DNA from: an uncultured Eubacteriales bacterium
Lineage (GTDB): Bacteria; Bacillota; Clostridia; Oscillospirales; CAG-272
Assembly (NCBI GenBank): GCA_900550625.1
Contig: URSW01000103.1
Span: forward strand, 1-6,269
Length of the DNA: 6,269 nucleotides
Direction of reading: 5' to 3'
The position numbers and the translations under genes are program-made. How positions within the stretch are numbered: the stretch's first letter is position 1; the number at the start of each line of letters is the position of its first letter. Positions 1-6,269 of the stretch are shown here, one piece after another. The notes under the pieces are model-generated. The model made no database searches and was not told where the DNA came from. It saw nothing but the letters and a program-made list of their open reading frames with translations.

Positions 1-10
1 AGGTAATCAT

Positions 11-1105
11 ATGAAATTAGGTATCGTAGGACTTCCAAACGTAGGAAAAAGTACGCTTTTCAATGCGCTTACGAGCGCCGGAGCCCAGTCTGCGAATTAC
101 CCGTTCTGCACCATAGAACCGAACGTGGGAGTCGTCGCGGTTCCCGATAAGAGGCTCGATGCTCTTGCCGAAATGTATTCGCCCGAACTGTATACCCCGG
201 CGGTTATAGAATTCGTCGATATTGCAGGGCTGGTGCGCGGCGCATCCAAAGGCGAAGGACTCGGAAATAAGTTTCTTTCGCATATCCGCGATGTCGATGC
301 GGTGATCCATGTTCTGCGCTGCTTCGACGACGACGATATAATCCACGTCGAGGGAAGCGTCGATCCCGCAAGAGATCTCGAAACCATAAATATGGAGCTT
401 ATACTCTCTGATATGGAGCACCTCGAGAGACGTATCGACAAAGTGAAAAAGATGCTCAAGGGAGATAAAACGCTTGCACCTCAGCTTGAGCTTTATGAGA
501 GAATCATGACCGCACTTTCCGACGGCAAGTGCGCACGCACGCTTGAATTTTCCGACTCCGACAGGGAACTCATGGGGGATCTCGACCTGATCACCATGAA
601 GCCCGTTATATACGTTGCCAACGTGTCCGAGGACGAAGCTGCGGAGGTTTCGCCGGATAACAGCTATTACAAGACCGTAAAGGAGATCGCGCTTTCGGAC
701 GGAAGCGAGGTCATTCCCGTCTGTGCCGGGCTTGAAGCGGAGATTGCAGAGCTGGCGCTCGAGGAAAAAGCAGAGTTTCTCAGCGGAATGGGAATTACGG
801 AGAGCGGGCTTGACCGCCTTATAAAAGCCGGATATTCTCTTCTCGGGCTTATAAGCTACCTGACGGCGGGACCGAAGGAGGTACGCGCGTGGACCATTGC
901 CAAAGGTACCAAAGCGCCTCAGGCGGCCGGAAAGATACACTCCGATTTCGAACGCGGGTTCATCCGCGCCGAGATCGTCTCGTTCGACGACCTTATGGAA
1001 TGCGGTTCAATGGCTGCTGCGCGAGAGAGGGGACTTGTCCGCTCCGAAGGCAAGGATTACGTCATGCAGGACGGAGATGTGACTCTCTTCCGCTTCAACG
1101 TGTGA
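11..1105 (+). CDS. ychF: YchF/OLA1-type redox- and ribosome-associated P-loop ATPase
   Basis: Complete 364-residue protein, the usual length for YchF, a cytoplasmic Obg-like P-loop NTPase that prefers ATP over GTP and associates with ribosomes (family knowledge). Seen here: the Walker A/G1 loop GLPNVGKST at residues 7-15, the G3 motif DIAGL at 70-74 with the hydrophobic residue after DIAG typical of this hydrolysis class, and KGEGLGNKF at 80-88. A non-canonical G4, NVSE at 204-207, replaces NKxD and is the hallmark of the family's relaxed purine specificity. A coiled-coil-like segment lies at about 127-155. The C-terminal TGS domain, from about 280 to the end, contains GPKEVRAWTI and KAPQAAGKIHSDFERGFIRA. 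The start is chosen because the P-loop begins seven residues in, as in homologues, and an AGG lies six bases upstream at the window edge. The G5-like VCAG (237-240) has Gly where I would expect Lys. No tight operon partner follows. Confidence 0.97.
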   Translation: MKLGIVGLPNVGKSTLFNALTSAGAQSANYPFCTIEPNVGVVAVPDKRLDALAEMYSPELYTPAVIEFVDIAGLVRGASKGEGLGNKFLSHIRDVDAVIHVLRCFDDDDIIHVEGSVDPARDLETINMELILSDMEHLERRIDKVKKMLKGDKTLAPQLELYERIMTALSDGKCARTLEFSDSDRELMGDLDLITMKPVIYVANVSEDEAAEVSPDNSYYKTVKEIALSDGSEVIPVCAGLEAEIAELALEEKAEFLSGMGITESGLDRLIKAGYSLLGLISYLTAGPKEVRAWTIAKGTKAPQAAGKIHSDFERGFIRAEIVSFDDLMECGSMAAARERGLVRSEGKDYVMQDGDVTLFRFNV

Positions 1106-1211
1106 TCGGACATTGCCGACAGTCGGTGTCGAGCCGCCGCGTCGTTTCCCGAGGAAATGTGAGCCGAGAGCACCGGGGAATACGGGAATTTCAGACGGGG
1201 CAATATAGTGG

Positions 1212-1259
1212 CGTAAAGATACGGCGGAATCGGTTGGAACCGATTGCGGAGTCTTTACG
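1212..1259 (+). repeat. Two-tier inverted repeat between ychF and the YugP-type gene
   Basis: Bases 1212-1219 (CGTAAAGA) pair perfectly with 1252-1259 (TCTTTACG). Inside them, 1228-1235 (AATCGGTT) is a perfect inverted copy of 1238-1245 (AACCGATT). The inner arm would form a 7-bp stem with a TGGA loop, separated from the outer 8-bp stem by an unpaired internal loop of 8 and 6 bases. A T-run (1271-1276) follows 11 bases after the outer stem, too far for a textbook intrinsic terminator. The element lies 27 bases before the GGAGGG ribosome binding site of the next gene. It could be a weak terminator for ychF, a leader structure of the peptidase mRNA, or an operator. I recognise no known riboswitch class. 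Confidence 0.5.
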
Positions 1260-1297
1260 GAATTTTCGTGATTTTTTGAATTGACGGAGGGCTTGAA

Positions 1298-1996
1298 ATG
1301 GGATTTGATATTTATTATATTATTCTTGTTATACCCGCGATGATATTTTCATTCTGGGCGAGCGTGCGTGTGAATTCGGCGTTTAAGAAATATTCGAATG
1401 TCTACTCGCGGAGCAATATGACGGGACGTCAGGCTGCTGAGGCGGTGCTCCGTCAGAACGGGGTCGCGGGCGTTACGGTTGTCCCGATATCCGGAAATCT
1501 TACCGACCACTATGATCCCACAGCCAATCAGATACGCCTTTCGGAGAAAGTTTATTCGAGCACTTCGTGCGCGGCGATCGGTGTCGCGGCTCATGAGGCG
1601 GGGCACGCCGTTCAGCATGCGGAAGGTTATCTGCCGATAAAAATAAGAAGTGCGATAATCCCCGTTACGAATATCGGATCAAAGCTTGCAATGCCGCTTT
1701 TCATAATAGGTCTGATGCTTTCATATTACGGAGAGAAATTCCTTTATGTGGCTTATGCGGGCATAATATGCTTTTCACTCTGTGCACTGTTTCAGCTTGT
1801 CACGCTTCCTGCGGAGATAAATGCAAGCCGCCGCGCGGTCACAGCGATAGAAGGATCGCTTCTTACACCCGAAGAGACCGACGGGGCGAAAAAAGTTTTG
1901 ACCGCGGCGGCGCTTACCTATGTGGCGGCGCTTGCGGTATCGCTTGTGCAGCTTCTCAGACTTATAGCCATTGCGGGAAGCCGCCGCAGAGACTGA
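1298..1996 (+). CDS. YugP-type membrane zinc metallopeptidase
   Basis: A 232-residue integral membrane protein matching the YugP-like neutral zinc metallopeptidase family (Pfam Zn_peptidase_2) in length and architecture. Seen: an N-terminal membrane segment at about 5-22, a cytosol-facing-type soluble stretch with GRQAAEAVL at 43-51, and the catalytic HEAGH at 99-103, an HExxH zinc motif whose two His bind zinc and whose Glu is the catalytic base. Hydrophobic segments follow at about 118-141, 148-168 and 201-226. LPAEINASRRA at 170-180 supplies Glu173 as the probable third zinc ligand, as in related families. The start has an excellent GGAGGG site at 1286-1291, six bases upstream. The protein ends in a basic GSRRRD tail. 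The substrate is not known for most members; a role in membrane-protein quality control is inference. It precedes the polysaccharide genes by 105 bp, so co-transcription is possible but not shown. Confidence 0.93.
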   Translation: MGFDIYYIILVIPAMIFSFWASVRVNSAFKKYSNVYSRSNMTGRQAAEAVLRQNGVAGVTVVPISGNLTDHYDPTANQIRLSEKVYSSTSCAAIGVAAHEAGHAVQHAEGYLPIKIRSAIIPVTNIGSKLAMPLFIIGLMLSYYGEKFLYVAYAGIICFSLCALFQLVTLPAEINASRRAVTAIEGSLLTPEETDGAKKVLTAAALTYVAALAVSLVQLLRLIAIAGSRRRD

Positions 1997-2101
1997 TGGG
2001 GGCGGGGTTGCGCAGATATTCCGAAAAAACGGGACCGAATGACAAAAAACTTTACCGTTTGCGCGATACTATTTTTAAGATGAAAGGATCACTGTCCGGC
2101 C

Positions 2102-3961
2102 ATGGAAAAGACGTTTGATAAAATAAATTACGCAAAGCTTGTACGCAGGATTTTTCTTGTACTCTTTGATATTATATTTATCAATCTTTCTTCTTTTCTT
2201 GCATTGTTTATACGCCTTGAATTCGATCTTGTCGCTCTTGAAGAATCCGGATTTGTGATCTCTCTGCTGAAATGTGCACCGTTTAATACTGTCCTGACGT
2301 TCGTTTTGTTCATGCTTTTCGGGCTTTACAACAGCCTGTGGGAATTTGCGGGAATATATGAATTCCAGCGGATTGCGTCGGCGTCGGCACTCTCCGGAGT
2401 GCTTCAGTTCTGCCTCATGAAAATACTGAATCTCGGAATTCCGAGAAGTTTTCCCGTGATATATATATTCCTTCTGTGCTTTTTTACCGCGGCTTTGCGC
2501 TTTTCGTATCGCTTCATCAGACGCGAGACCTCAGCCGTAAGACGTGCATCACGCAAGAAAACGATGCTTATTGGAGCCGGAGATGCAGGCGCGCAGGTTA
2601 TACGCGAATTTCAGAACAGCGACCATTCGTCAAACCGAGTTGTCTGCATAATCGACGATGACCGTTCAAAGCAGGACAGACGTATGTTCGGCGTTCCGAT
2701 CGTCGGCGGACGTGATAAGATCGTGAAGGCTGCCGAGAAGTACGGCGTTGAGGAAATAATCATTGCGATACCGTCGATATCGCATGAGTCGAAAAGAGAG
2801 ATCGTCGAGATATGCTCGCATACAAGCTGCAAGATCAAGCAGCTTCCCGGGCTTTATCAGATCGCAAACGGCGAGGTCAGCATAAAGCAGATCCGCGACG
2901 TCGATATTGAAGATCTTTTGGAACGAGAGGTTGTCCGCGTCGATATCGATATGATAGCCGAATATGTGAAGGGCAAAACGGTGCTTGTTACCGGTGTCGG
3001 CAGCATAGGAAGTGAGCTTGCACGGCAGCTGGCGGCGCACTCACCGAAAAAGCTTGTGCTGTTCGATATATACGAAAACAACGCATATGCAATACAGCAG
3101 GAGCTTATAGCAAAGCGTCCCGAGCTGCCGCTCGAGGTTCTTATCGGCTCGGTGCGCGATTACGCAAGGATCGAGAGCGTAATGAACGAGTACAAGCCGG
3201 ATATCGTATATCACGCGGCGGCGCACAAGCATGTTCCGCTGATGGAGGAAAGCCCGCTCGAGGCTGTGAAGAACAACGTTTTCGGTACGCTTAACACGGC
3301 GCGCGCAGCTTCGGCGGCGGGAGTCGGACGCTTTATCCTGATTTCTTCGGATAAGGCGGTGAATCCGACTAATGTGATGGGCGCGACAAAGCGTATTTGC
3401 GAAATGATCGTTCAGATGATGGACGAAAAAAGCCGTACAAGCTTTGCCGCCGTGCGTTTCGGAAACGTACTCGGCAGCAACGGCAGCGTGATACCGCTGT
3501 TCCGCCGACAGATAAAAGAGGGCGGTCCGGTCACGGTCACGCACCCGGATATAAACAGATACTTTATGACGATCCCGGAGGCAGTATCCCTTGTTCTTCA
3601 AGCGGGGGCATACGCAAACGGCGGAGAGATATTCGTGCTTGATATGGGAAAGCCCGTGCGGATAAACGATCTTGCGAAAAACATGATACGCCTTTCGGGA
3701 TTCGAACCGGATGTCGATATAAAGATCGTCTATACAGGACTTCGCCCCGGAGAAAAGCTTTTTGAAGAAATACTTATGGACGAAGAGGGGATGCGTAAAA
3801 CGCAGAATAACCTCATTTATATAGGAAGAAAGCTTGATTTCGACGAGGAGACGTTTAAACGCCATCTGGAGCTTCTCGGAAGCTTCGAAGAGGGAGATGC
3901 GCAGAAACTGCGCTCTCTGATAAAGGAAACCGTGCCGACGTATAATTCCGCCGGCATATAA
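2102..3961 (+). CDS. Membrane-bound nucleotide-sugar 4,6-dehydratase, WbpM/PglF/CapD family
   Basis: A 619-residue protein with the full-length architecture of the family. Four membrane segments lie at about 14-38, 52-75, 93-110 and 116-138. A first Rossmann (CoA-binding-like) domain starts near 152 with GAGDAG at 158-163. The extended-SDR catalytic domain starts at about 290. Seen there: TGVGSIGSE at 297-305, YHAAAHKHVPLME at 370-382, and SSDKAVNPTNVMGATKR at 415-431. In that last stretch Met426 and Lys430 form the MxxxK that replaces YxxxK in WbpM/PglF enzymes; RFGNVLGSNGSVIPLF (452-467) and GLRPGEKLFEE (546-556) follow. Family members convert UDP-GlcNAc to its 4-keto-6-deoxy form, the entry step to bacillosamine-, QuiNAc- or FucNAc-type sugars; the exact substrate is inference. 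The glycine-rich loop is one residue shorter than the usual TGxxGxxG. The AAAGGA (2083-2088) is 13 bases upstream, rather far, so initiation may be modest. It probably heads a polysaccharide operon. Confidence 0.93.
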   Translation: MEKTFDKINYAKLVRRIFLVLFDIIFINLSSFLALFIRLEFDLVALEESGFVISLLKCAPFNTVLTFVLFMLFGLYNSLWEFAGIYEFQRIASASALSGVLQFCLMKILNLGIPRSFPVIYIFLLCFFTAALRFSYRFIRRETSAVRRASRKKTMLIGAGDAGAQVIREFQNSDHSSNRVVCIIDDDRSKQDRRMFGVPIVGGRDKIVKAAEKYGVEEIIIAIPSISHESKREIVEICSHTSCKIKQLPGLYQIANGEVSIKQIRDVDIEDLLEREVVRVDIDMIAEYVKGKTVLVTGVGSIGSELARQLAAHSPKKLVLFDIYENNAYAIQQELIAKRPELPLEVLIGSVRDYARIESVMNEYKPDIVYHAAAHKHVPLMEESPLEAVKNNVFGTLNTARAASAAGVGRFILISSDKAVNPTNVMGATKRICEMIVQMMDEKSRTSFAAVRFGNVLGSNGSVIPLFRRQIKEGGPVTVTHPDINRYFMTIPEAVSLVLQAGAYANGGEIFVLDMGKPVRINDLAKNMIRLSGFEPDVDIKIVYTGLRPGEKLFEEILMDEEGMRKTQNNLIYIGRKLDFDEETFKRHLELLGSFEEGDAQKLRSLIKETVPTYNSAGI

Positions 3962-4018
3962 ATCGGAAGATCAAAAGCCGGCATTCCCGAAACATGAGAA
4001 CATGAATCAGGAGTCTCA

Positions 4019-4834
4019 ATGAGAAAGTTAAAGATAACGGTCGCTTTGCTGCTTGCGGTAGTTTCGGCTGTGTTTATTGCGACAAGATATATAAATAACC
4101 ATTCCGGGAAAAACGACCCCCCGATTCTCAAGTGCGATACCGATACCGTCACGGTCAGTGTTTCCGACGGCGACGACGTCCTTCTGCGCGGAGTAAGTGC
4201 TTATGACAACCAGGACGGGGATCTCACATCGGGCATAGTTATCGGCGGAATATCCAAACTGATTTCGGACAATACCGCGAAGATCACATATATGGTCTTT
4301 GACAGCGACAACAATATGGCAAGGATGACGCGGCTTGTCAAATATACGGATTATAAAAAGCCGTATTTTACTCTCGACGCTCCGCTTTTGTTTGATGTCG
4401 GTCAGACTGTCTCGATAAAGGACCGCCTTCGGGCGGAAGATACGGTTGACGGGGATATAACCTCGTCGATAAGAGTTTCGGCTCTCGATCTTTCATCCGT
4501 GAATACCGGTGTTTACACCATAACCGTACAGGTGACAAACAGCATGGGAGACACCGCGGAGCTTGAGCTTCCGGTGGTGATAAGTGAGAGCGGAAAAGAC
4601 CGTCCCGCGATCACCCTTTCGTCGGCGCTCGTCTATGCGGAGCGTGACAGCGTGTTTGATCCGCTGTCGTATATATCGTCGGTTACCTTGCCGTCCGGCG
4701 CGCTTGCCGATATGTCAAAGGTAACATGTCAAAGCGACGTTGACACCTCCGTGCCCGGGAATTACAGGGTAATATACACTTATACCGATTCCGGCGTAAC
4801 CGGAACGACCGCGCTCGCGGTGGCAGTAAAGTAA
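4019..4834 (+). CDS. Membrane-anchored extracellular protein with bacterial Ig-like (DUF5011-like) repeats
   Basis: A 271-residue protein of unknown specific role. An uncleaved signal anchor is likely: basic MRKLK, then a hydrophobic helix at about 6-22, with no lipobox cysteine. The rest should lie outside the membrane. Three beta-rich repeats can be seen. Repeat 1 (about 34-110) contains AYDNQDGDLTS at 61-71 and repeat 2 (about 114-190) contains AEDTVDGDITSS at 139-150, both with the A-x-D-x-x-D-G-D-[LI]-T signature of DUF5011-type Ig-like domains. Repeat 3 (about 195-271) keeps the final strand pattern GNYRVIYTYTDSGVTG but lacks the DGD motif. AGGAG at 4009-4013, five bases before ATG, supports the start. 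Its position between a nucleotide-sugar dehydratase and a Wzz-type kinase, only 15 bp before the latter, suggests a role at the cell surface in glycan export, attachment or sensing; that is inference. No catalytic motif or sortase signal is visible. Confidence 0.85.
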   Translation: MRKLKITVALLLAVVSAVFIATRYINNHSGKNDPPILKCDTDTVTVSVSDGDDVLLRGVSAYDNQDGDLTSGIVIGGISKLISDNTAKITYMVFDSDNNMARMTRLVKYTDYKKPYFTLDAPLLFDVGQTVSIKDRLRAEDTVDGDITSSIRVSALDLSSVNTGVYTITVQVTNSMGDTAELELPVVISESGKDRPAITLSSALVYAERDSVFDPLSYISSVTLPSGALADMSKVTCQSDVDTSVPGNYRVIYTYTDSGVTGTTALAVAVK

Positions 4835-4849
4835 GCGCGGAGGGTAAAG

Positions 4850-6268
4850 ATGAATTCGGAAAAGATGAATCTCTCATATATTTCACCTGTCTGCATTCTC
4901 AGAATGCTTGCGAGGAATTTTTGGATGGTGATCGCCGTCGCGCTAATCTTTTCGATGGCGACCGCGGTATATATCGAAAATTTCCGCACCCCCGTATACA
5001 GAGCCTCCATGACTTATGCCGTGACGGCTAAAAAGGGAAGCGTATATTCAAACGCCAATATTACGTCGGCGAAGGAAGTGGCGGCTGTCGTCGCCGAGCT
5101 GATCGAAACCGATGTGATAACGGATAATCTTCGTAAGAGCTCGCCCGACCTTGCGGATTTTTCGGGAAAGATATCGGCGTCGCTTGTACCGGAGAGCAAC
5201 TTCATTTCGGTAAGCGCCGAGGATGTGTCTCCCAAAAAGGCGTATGTTGCGCTCACCTCTCTTGCGGAGATTTTTCCTTCGCTGTCCGATTATATATCCG
5301 ACAGCTCCGTCGTGCAGATAATAAGGAATCCGCAGATATCCTCGTCTCCCGTAAACACTCTTAACGAAAAGCGCCTGTGCCTTATCGCGGCGGCGCTGGG
5401 GGCGGGAGTCACGGTGCTCCTTCTTTGCCGGATGTCCGTGAAACGCGAGACCGTTCAGACGAAGGCGGGTGCGCGCGGACTCCTCGATTCCCCGATAATA
5501 GCATCGGTCGGACATGAAAAAAAGAAGTGCGGAGTAAGCGGACTGTTTTCACGCTCGAAGCAGGGACTTCAGGTGTTCAATCCGACGACGAGCTTTGCGT
5601 ATACCGAGCAGATAAGCAAGATATGTTCACAGCTTGACCATGAAAATGCAGCTCACGGCTTGAAGGTGTTTCTTGTGGCGGGCGTCGGTGAAAATGAAGG
5701 AAAATCCACGGTAGCTCTTAATCTTGCCCTTTCCTTTGCAAGGGATGGAAAGAAGGTTATTATTATCGATGCAGATATGAGAAAGCCTGCTATTTGCAAG
5801 ATGCTGGACATTCCTAAGGACAATGTTGTGGATGTGATTAAGTTATTGCAGGGTGACTGTGGTCTGGATGAGGTTTTATACCATGAGGAAAAGTTAGGTC
5901 TTGATATTATAATGCCTACCAAAGGACACTCAAGCACCCATGAATATGTAAAGTCCGGAGCCATGAAAGACCTTGTGCGTAAGTGTAGCAAGATGGCAGA
6001 CTATGTTATATTGGATACACCACCTATGGCAATGGTATCTGATGCAGAGGCGTTGTGTGATGTGGTTGACTTTGTATCTATTGTAGTCAGATATGACTAC
6101 TCATATGAGAAAGATATTGAATACAGTATTAACTTAGTAAATGATTCCAATGCTAAGCTGTTAGGCTGTATTTTGAACAACTATAAGACTTTTGGAAATA
6201 AGTCAGGCATAAAGAACTTTGGATATGACCAAAGCAGCGAAAGGGCGGTGGAAGTTTATGATGAATAA
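4850..6268 (+). CDS. Fused Wzz-like chain-length regulator and BY-type tyrosine autokinase; compositionally mosaic gene
   Basis: A 472-residue inner-membrane protein of the polysaccharide co-polymerase/bacterial tyrosine kinase type, which controls chain length and export. Seen: membrane segment 1 at about 24-41, an extracellular region at 42-174, a proline-containing NPQISSSPVNT (160-170) just before membrane segment 2 (about 176-193), a cytoplasmic linker, then the kinase. Kinase motifs are Walker A GVGENEGKST (278-287, Lys285), Walker A' IIIDADMRKP (304-313) and Walker B VILDTPP (386-392). The expected ExxRxxR oligomer motif before Walker A is degenerate: Glu253, then Ser256 and Cys259. 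The C-terminal tail has only scattered tyrosines (445, 459, 470), not a dense cluster. Many Bacillota split the two halves into separate proteins; here they are fused. GGAGGG at 4839-4844, five bases before ATG, fixes the start. Base composition and codon use change abruptly near 5690-5710, although the frame and motifs remain intact. Confidence 0.92.
   Translation: MNSEKMNLSYISPVCILRMLARNFWMVIAVALIFSMATAVYIENFRTPVYRASMTYAVTAKKGSVYSNANITSAKEVAAVVAELIETDVITDNLRKSSPDLADFSGKISASLVPESNFISVSAEDVSPKKAYVALTSLAEIFPSLSDYISDSSVVQIIRNPQISSSPVNTLNEKRLCLIAAALGAGVTVLLLCRMSVKRETVQTKAGARGLLDSPIIASVGHEKKKCGVSGLFSRSKQGLQVFNPTTSFAYTEQISKICSQLDHENAAHGLKVFLVAGVGENEGKSTVALNLALSFARDGKKVIIIDADMRKPAICKMLDIPKDNVVDVIKLLQGDCGLDEVLYHEEKLGLDIIMPTKGHSSTHEYVKSGAMKDLVRKCSKMADYVILDTPPMAMVSDAEALCDVVDFVSIVVRYDYSYEKDIEYSINLVNDSNAKLLGCILNNYKTFGNKSGIKNFGYDQSSERAVEVYDE
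6243..6251 (+). promoter_or_regulatory. Candidate ribosome binding site for a gene starting at 6258
   Basis: The purine-rich GGGCGGTGG lies within the last codons of the kinase gene and ends six bases before an ATG at 6258. It is not a perfect Shine-Dalgarno match, but position and spacing suit a translationally coupled downstream gene. Confidence 0.3.
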
Positions 6269-6269
6269 T
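6258..6269 (+). CDS. Possible start of a downstream gene overlapping the kinase stop codon (partial)
   Basis: Two tandem ATG codons at 6258 and 6261 lie in the +1 frame relative to the kinase and overlap its TAA stop at 6266-6268. The frame stays open for the four codons visible (Met-Met-Asn-Asn). Overlapping starts of this kind are common in polysaccharide operons, where they couple translation. With only twelve bases in view, no product can be assigned. Confidence 0.3.

Larger units (their letters stand above)
5691..6269. other. Low-G+C, CpG-poor segment of probable foreign origin, reaching the window end
   Basis: By hand count, 5701-6240 has 210 G/C of 540 (39%), against 198 of 360 (55%) in 5341-5700. 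CpG falls from 36 in 5341-5700 to 7 in 5701-6269. Inside the same gene, Leu TTA is absent before Walker A but occurs five times after it (residues 332, 343, 349, 429, 438). Ile changes from 10 ATA of 20 before the break to 10 ATT of 14 after it. The left edge is approximate: 5681-5690 is still CpG-rich, but TTG at residue 271 could place the junction as early as about 5640. The right edge lies beyond the window. The likely cause is homologous recombination from a low-G+C relative within a capsule locus; an assembly chimera is the alternative. Confidence 0.75.

Noticed and set aside
17..940. Long open frame on the minus strand (307 codons) opposite ychF
   Set aside because: The plus strand encodes an unmistakable full-length YchF; the opposite frame has no recognisable motifs and arises from codon bias.
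1109..1130. Imperfect inverted repeat just after the ychF stop (GACA...TGTC around CCGAC/GTCGG), considered as a terminator
   Set aside because: The loop would be one to three bases, the arms are interrupted by unpaired bases on one side, and no T-tract follows.
1204..1209. TATAGT as a -10 box upstream of the YugP-type gene
   Set aside because: No -35-like hexamer lies 16-18 bases upstream.
2039..2072. Possible promoter before the dehydratase gene: ATGACA (2039-2044) with TACTAT (2067-2072)
   Set aside because: The spacing is 22 bases, well outside 16-18, and no other pairing with acceptable spacing was found, so I do not claim a promoter.
3041..3865. Long minus-strand open frame (274 codons) opposite the dehydratase gene
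   Set aside because: It is antisense to the conserved SDR catalytic domain, gives a basic His/Arg/Cys-rich product with no fold signature, and has no credible start context.
3949..3986. Direct repeat GCCGGCAT at the end of and just after the dehydratase gene, considered as an attachment site or insertion scar
   Set aside because: Only eight bases are shared, no insertion-like content lies between the copies, and composition is unchanged.
5691..6269. Insertion sequence or transposon as the source of the low-G+C segment
   Set aside because: The reading frame runs through the junction with all kinase motifs intact, and no terminal inverted repeats or transposase are present; recombination fits better.

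Overview
The window is bacterial chromosomal DNA carrying five genes, all on the + strand, with no rRNA, tRNA, CRISPR array or recognisable mobile element. The gene types suggest a member of the Clostridia (Bacillota), probably an uncultured gut-type lineage of roughly 50-55% G+C: a YugP-type membrane zinc peptidase, strong GGAGG ribosome binding sites, and frequent ATA (Ile) codons together with abundant CpG. The exact taxon cannot be fixed from this sequence.

Layout. Positions 11-1105 encode the universally conserved ATPase YchF. A 192-bp gap follows and holds a two-tier inverted repeat (1212-1259). Positions 1298-1996 encode the YugP-type peptidase. After a 105-bp gap, three closely spaced genes look like the start of an exopolysaccharide/capsule operon. 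These are a membrane-bound WbpM/PglF/CapD-type nucleotide-sugar 4,6-dehydratase (2102-3961), a membrane-anchored protein with bacterial Ig-like repeats (4019-4834), and a fused chain-length-regulator/tyrosine-autokinase (4850-6268). The gaps between the last three genes are 57 and 15 bp. A further gene may begin at 6258, overlapping the kinase stop codon.

How they may work together. The dehydratase would make a UDP-4-keto-6-deoxy-HexNAc precursor for the first sugars of a surface glycan. The Wzz-like/BY-kinase protein would control polymer length and export. The Ig-like protein sits outside the membrane with an unknown role. YchF and YugP look like housekeeping neighbours at the edge of the locus.

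The most striking feature is a sharp compositional break inside the kinase gene. By hand count, 5341-5700 is about 55% G+C with 36 CpG, while 5701-6240 is about 39% G+C and only 7 CpG occur from 5701 to the end of the window. Codon choice changes at the same place, yet the reading frame and all kinase motifs stay intact. The break falls at the codons of the Walker A loop. It looks like a recombination junction where the 3' half of the kinase, and perhaps the capsule cluster beyond it, came from a low-G+C donor. A chimeric assembly is the main alternative.
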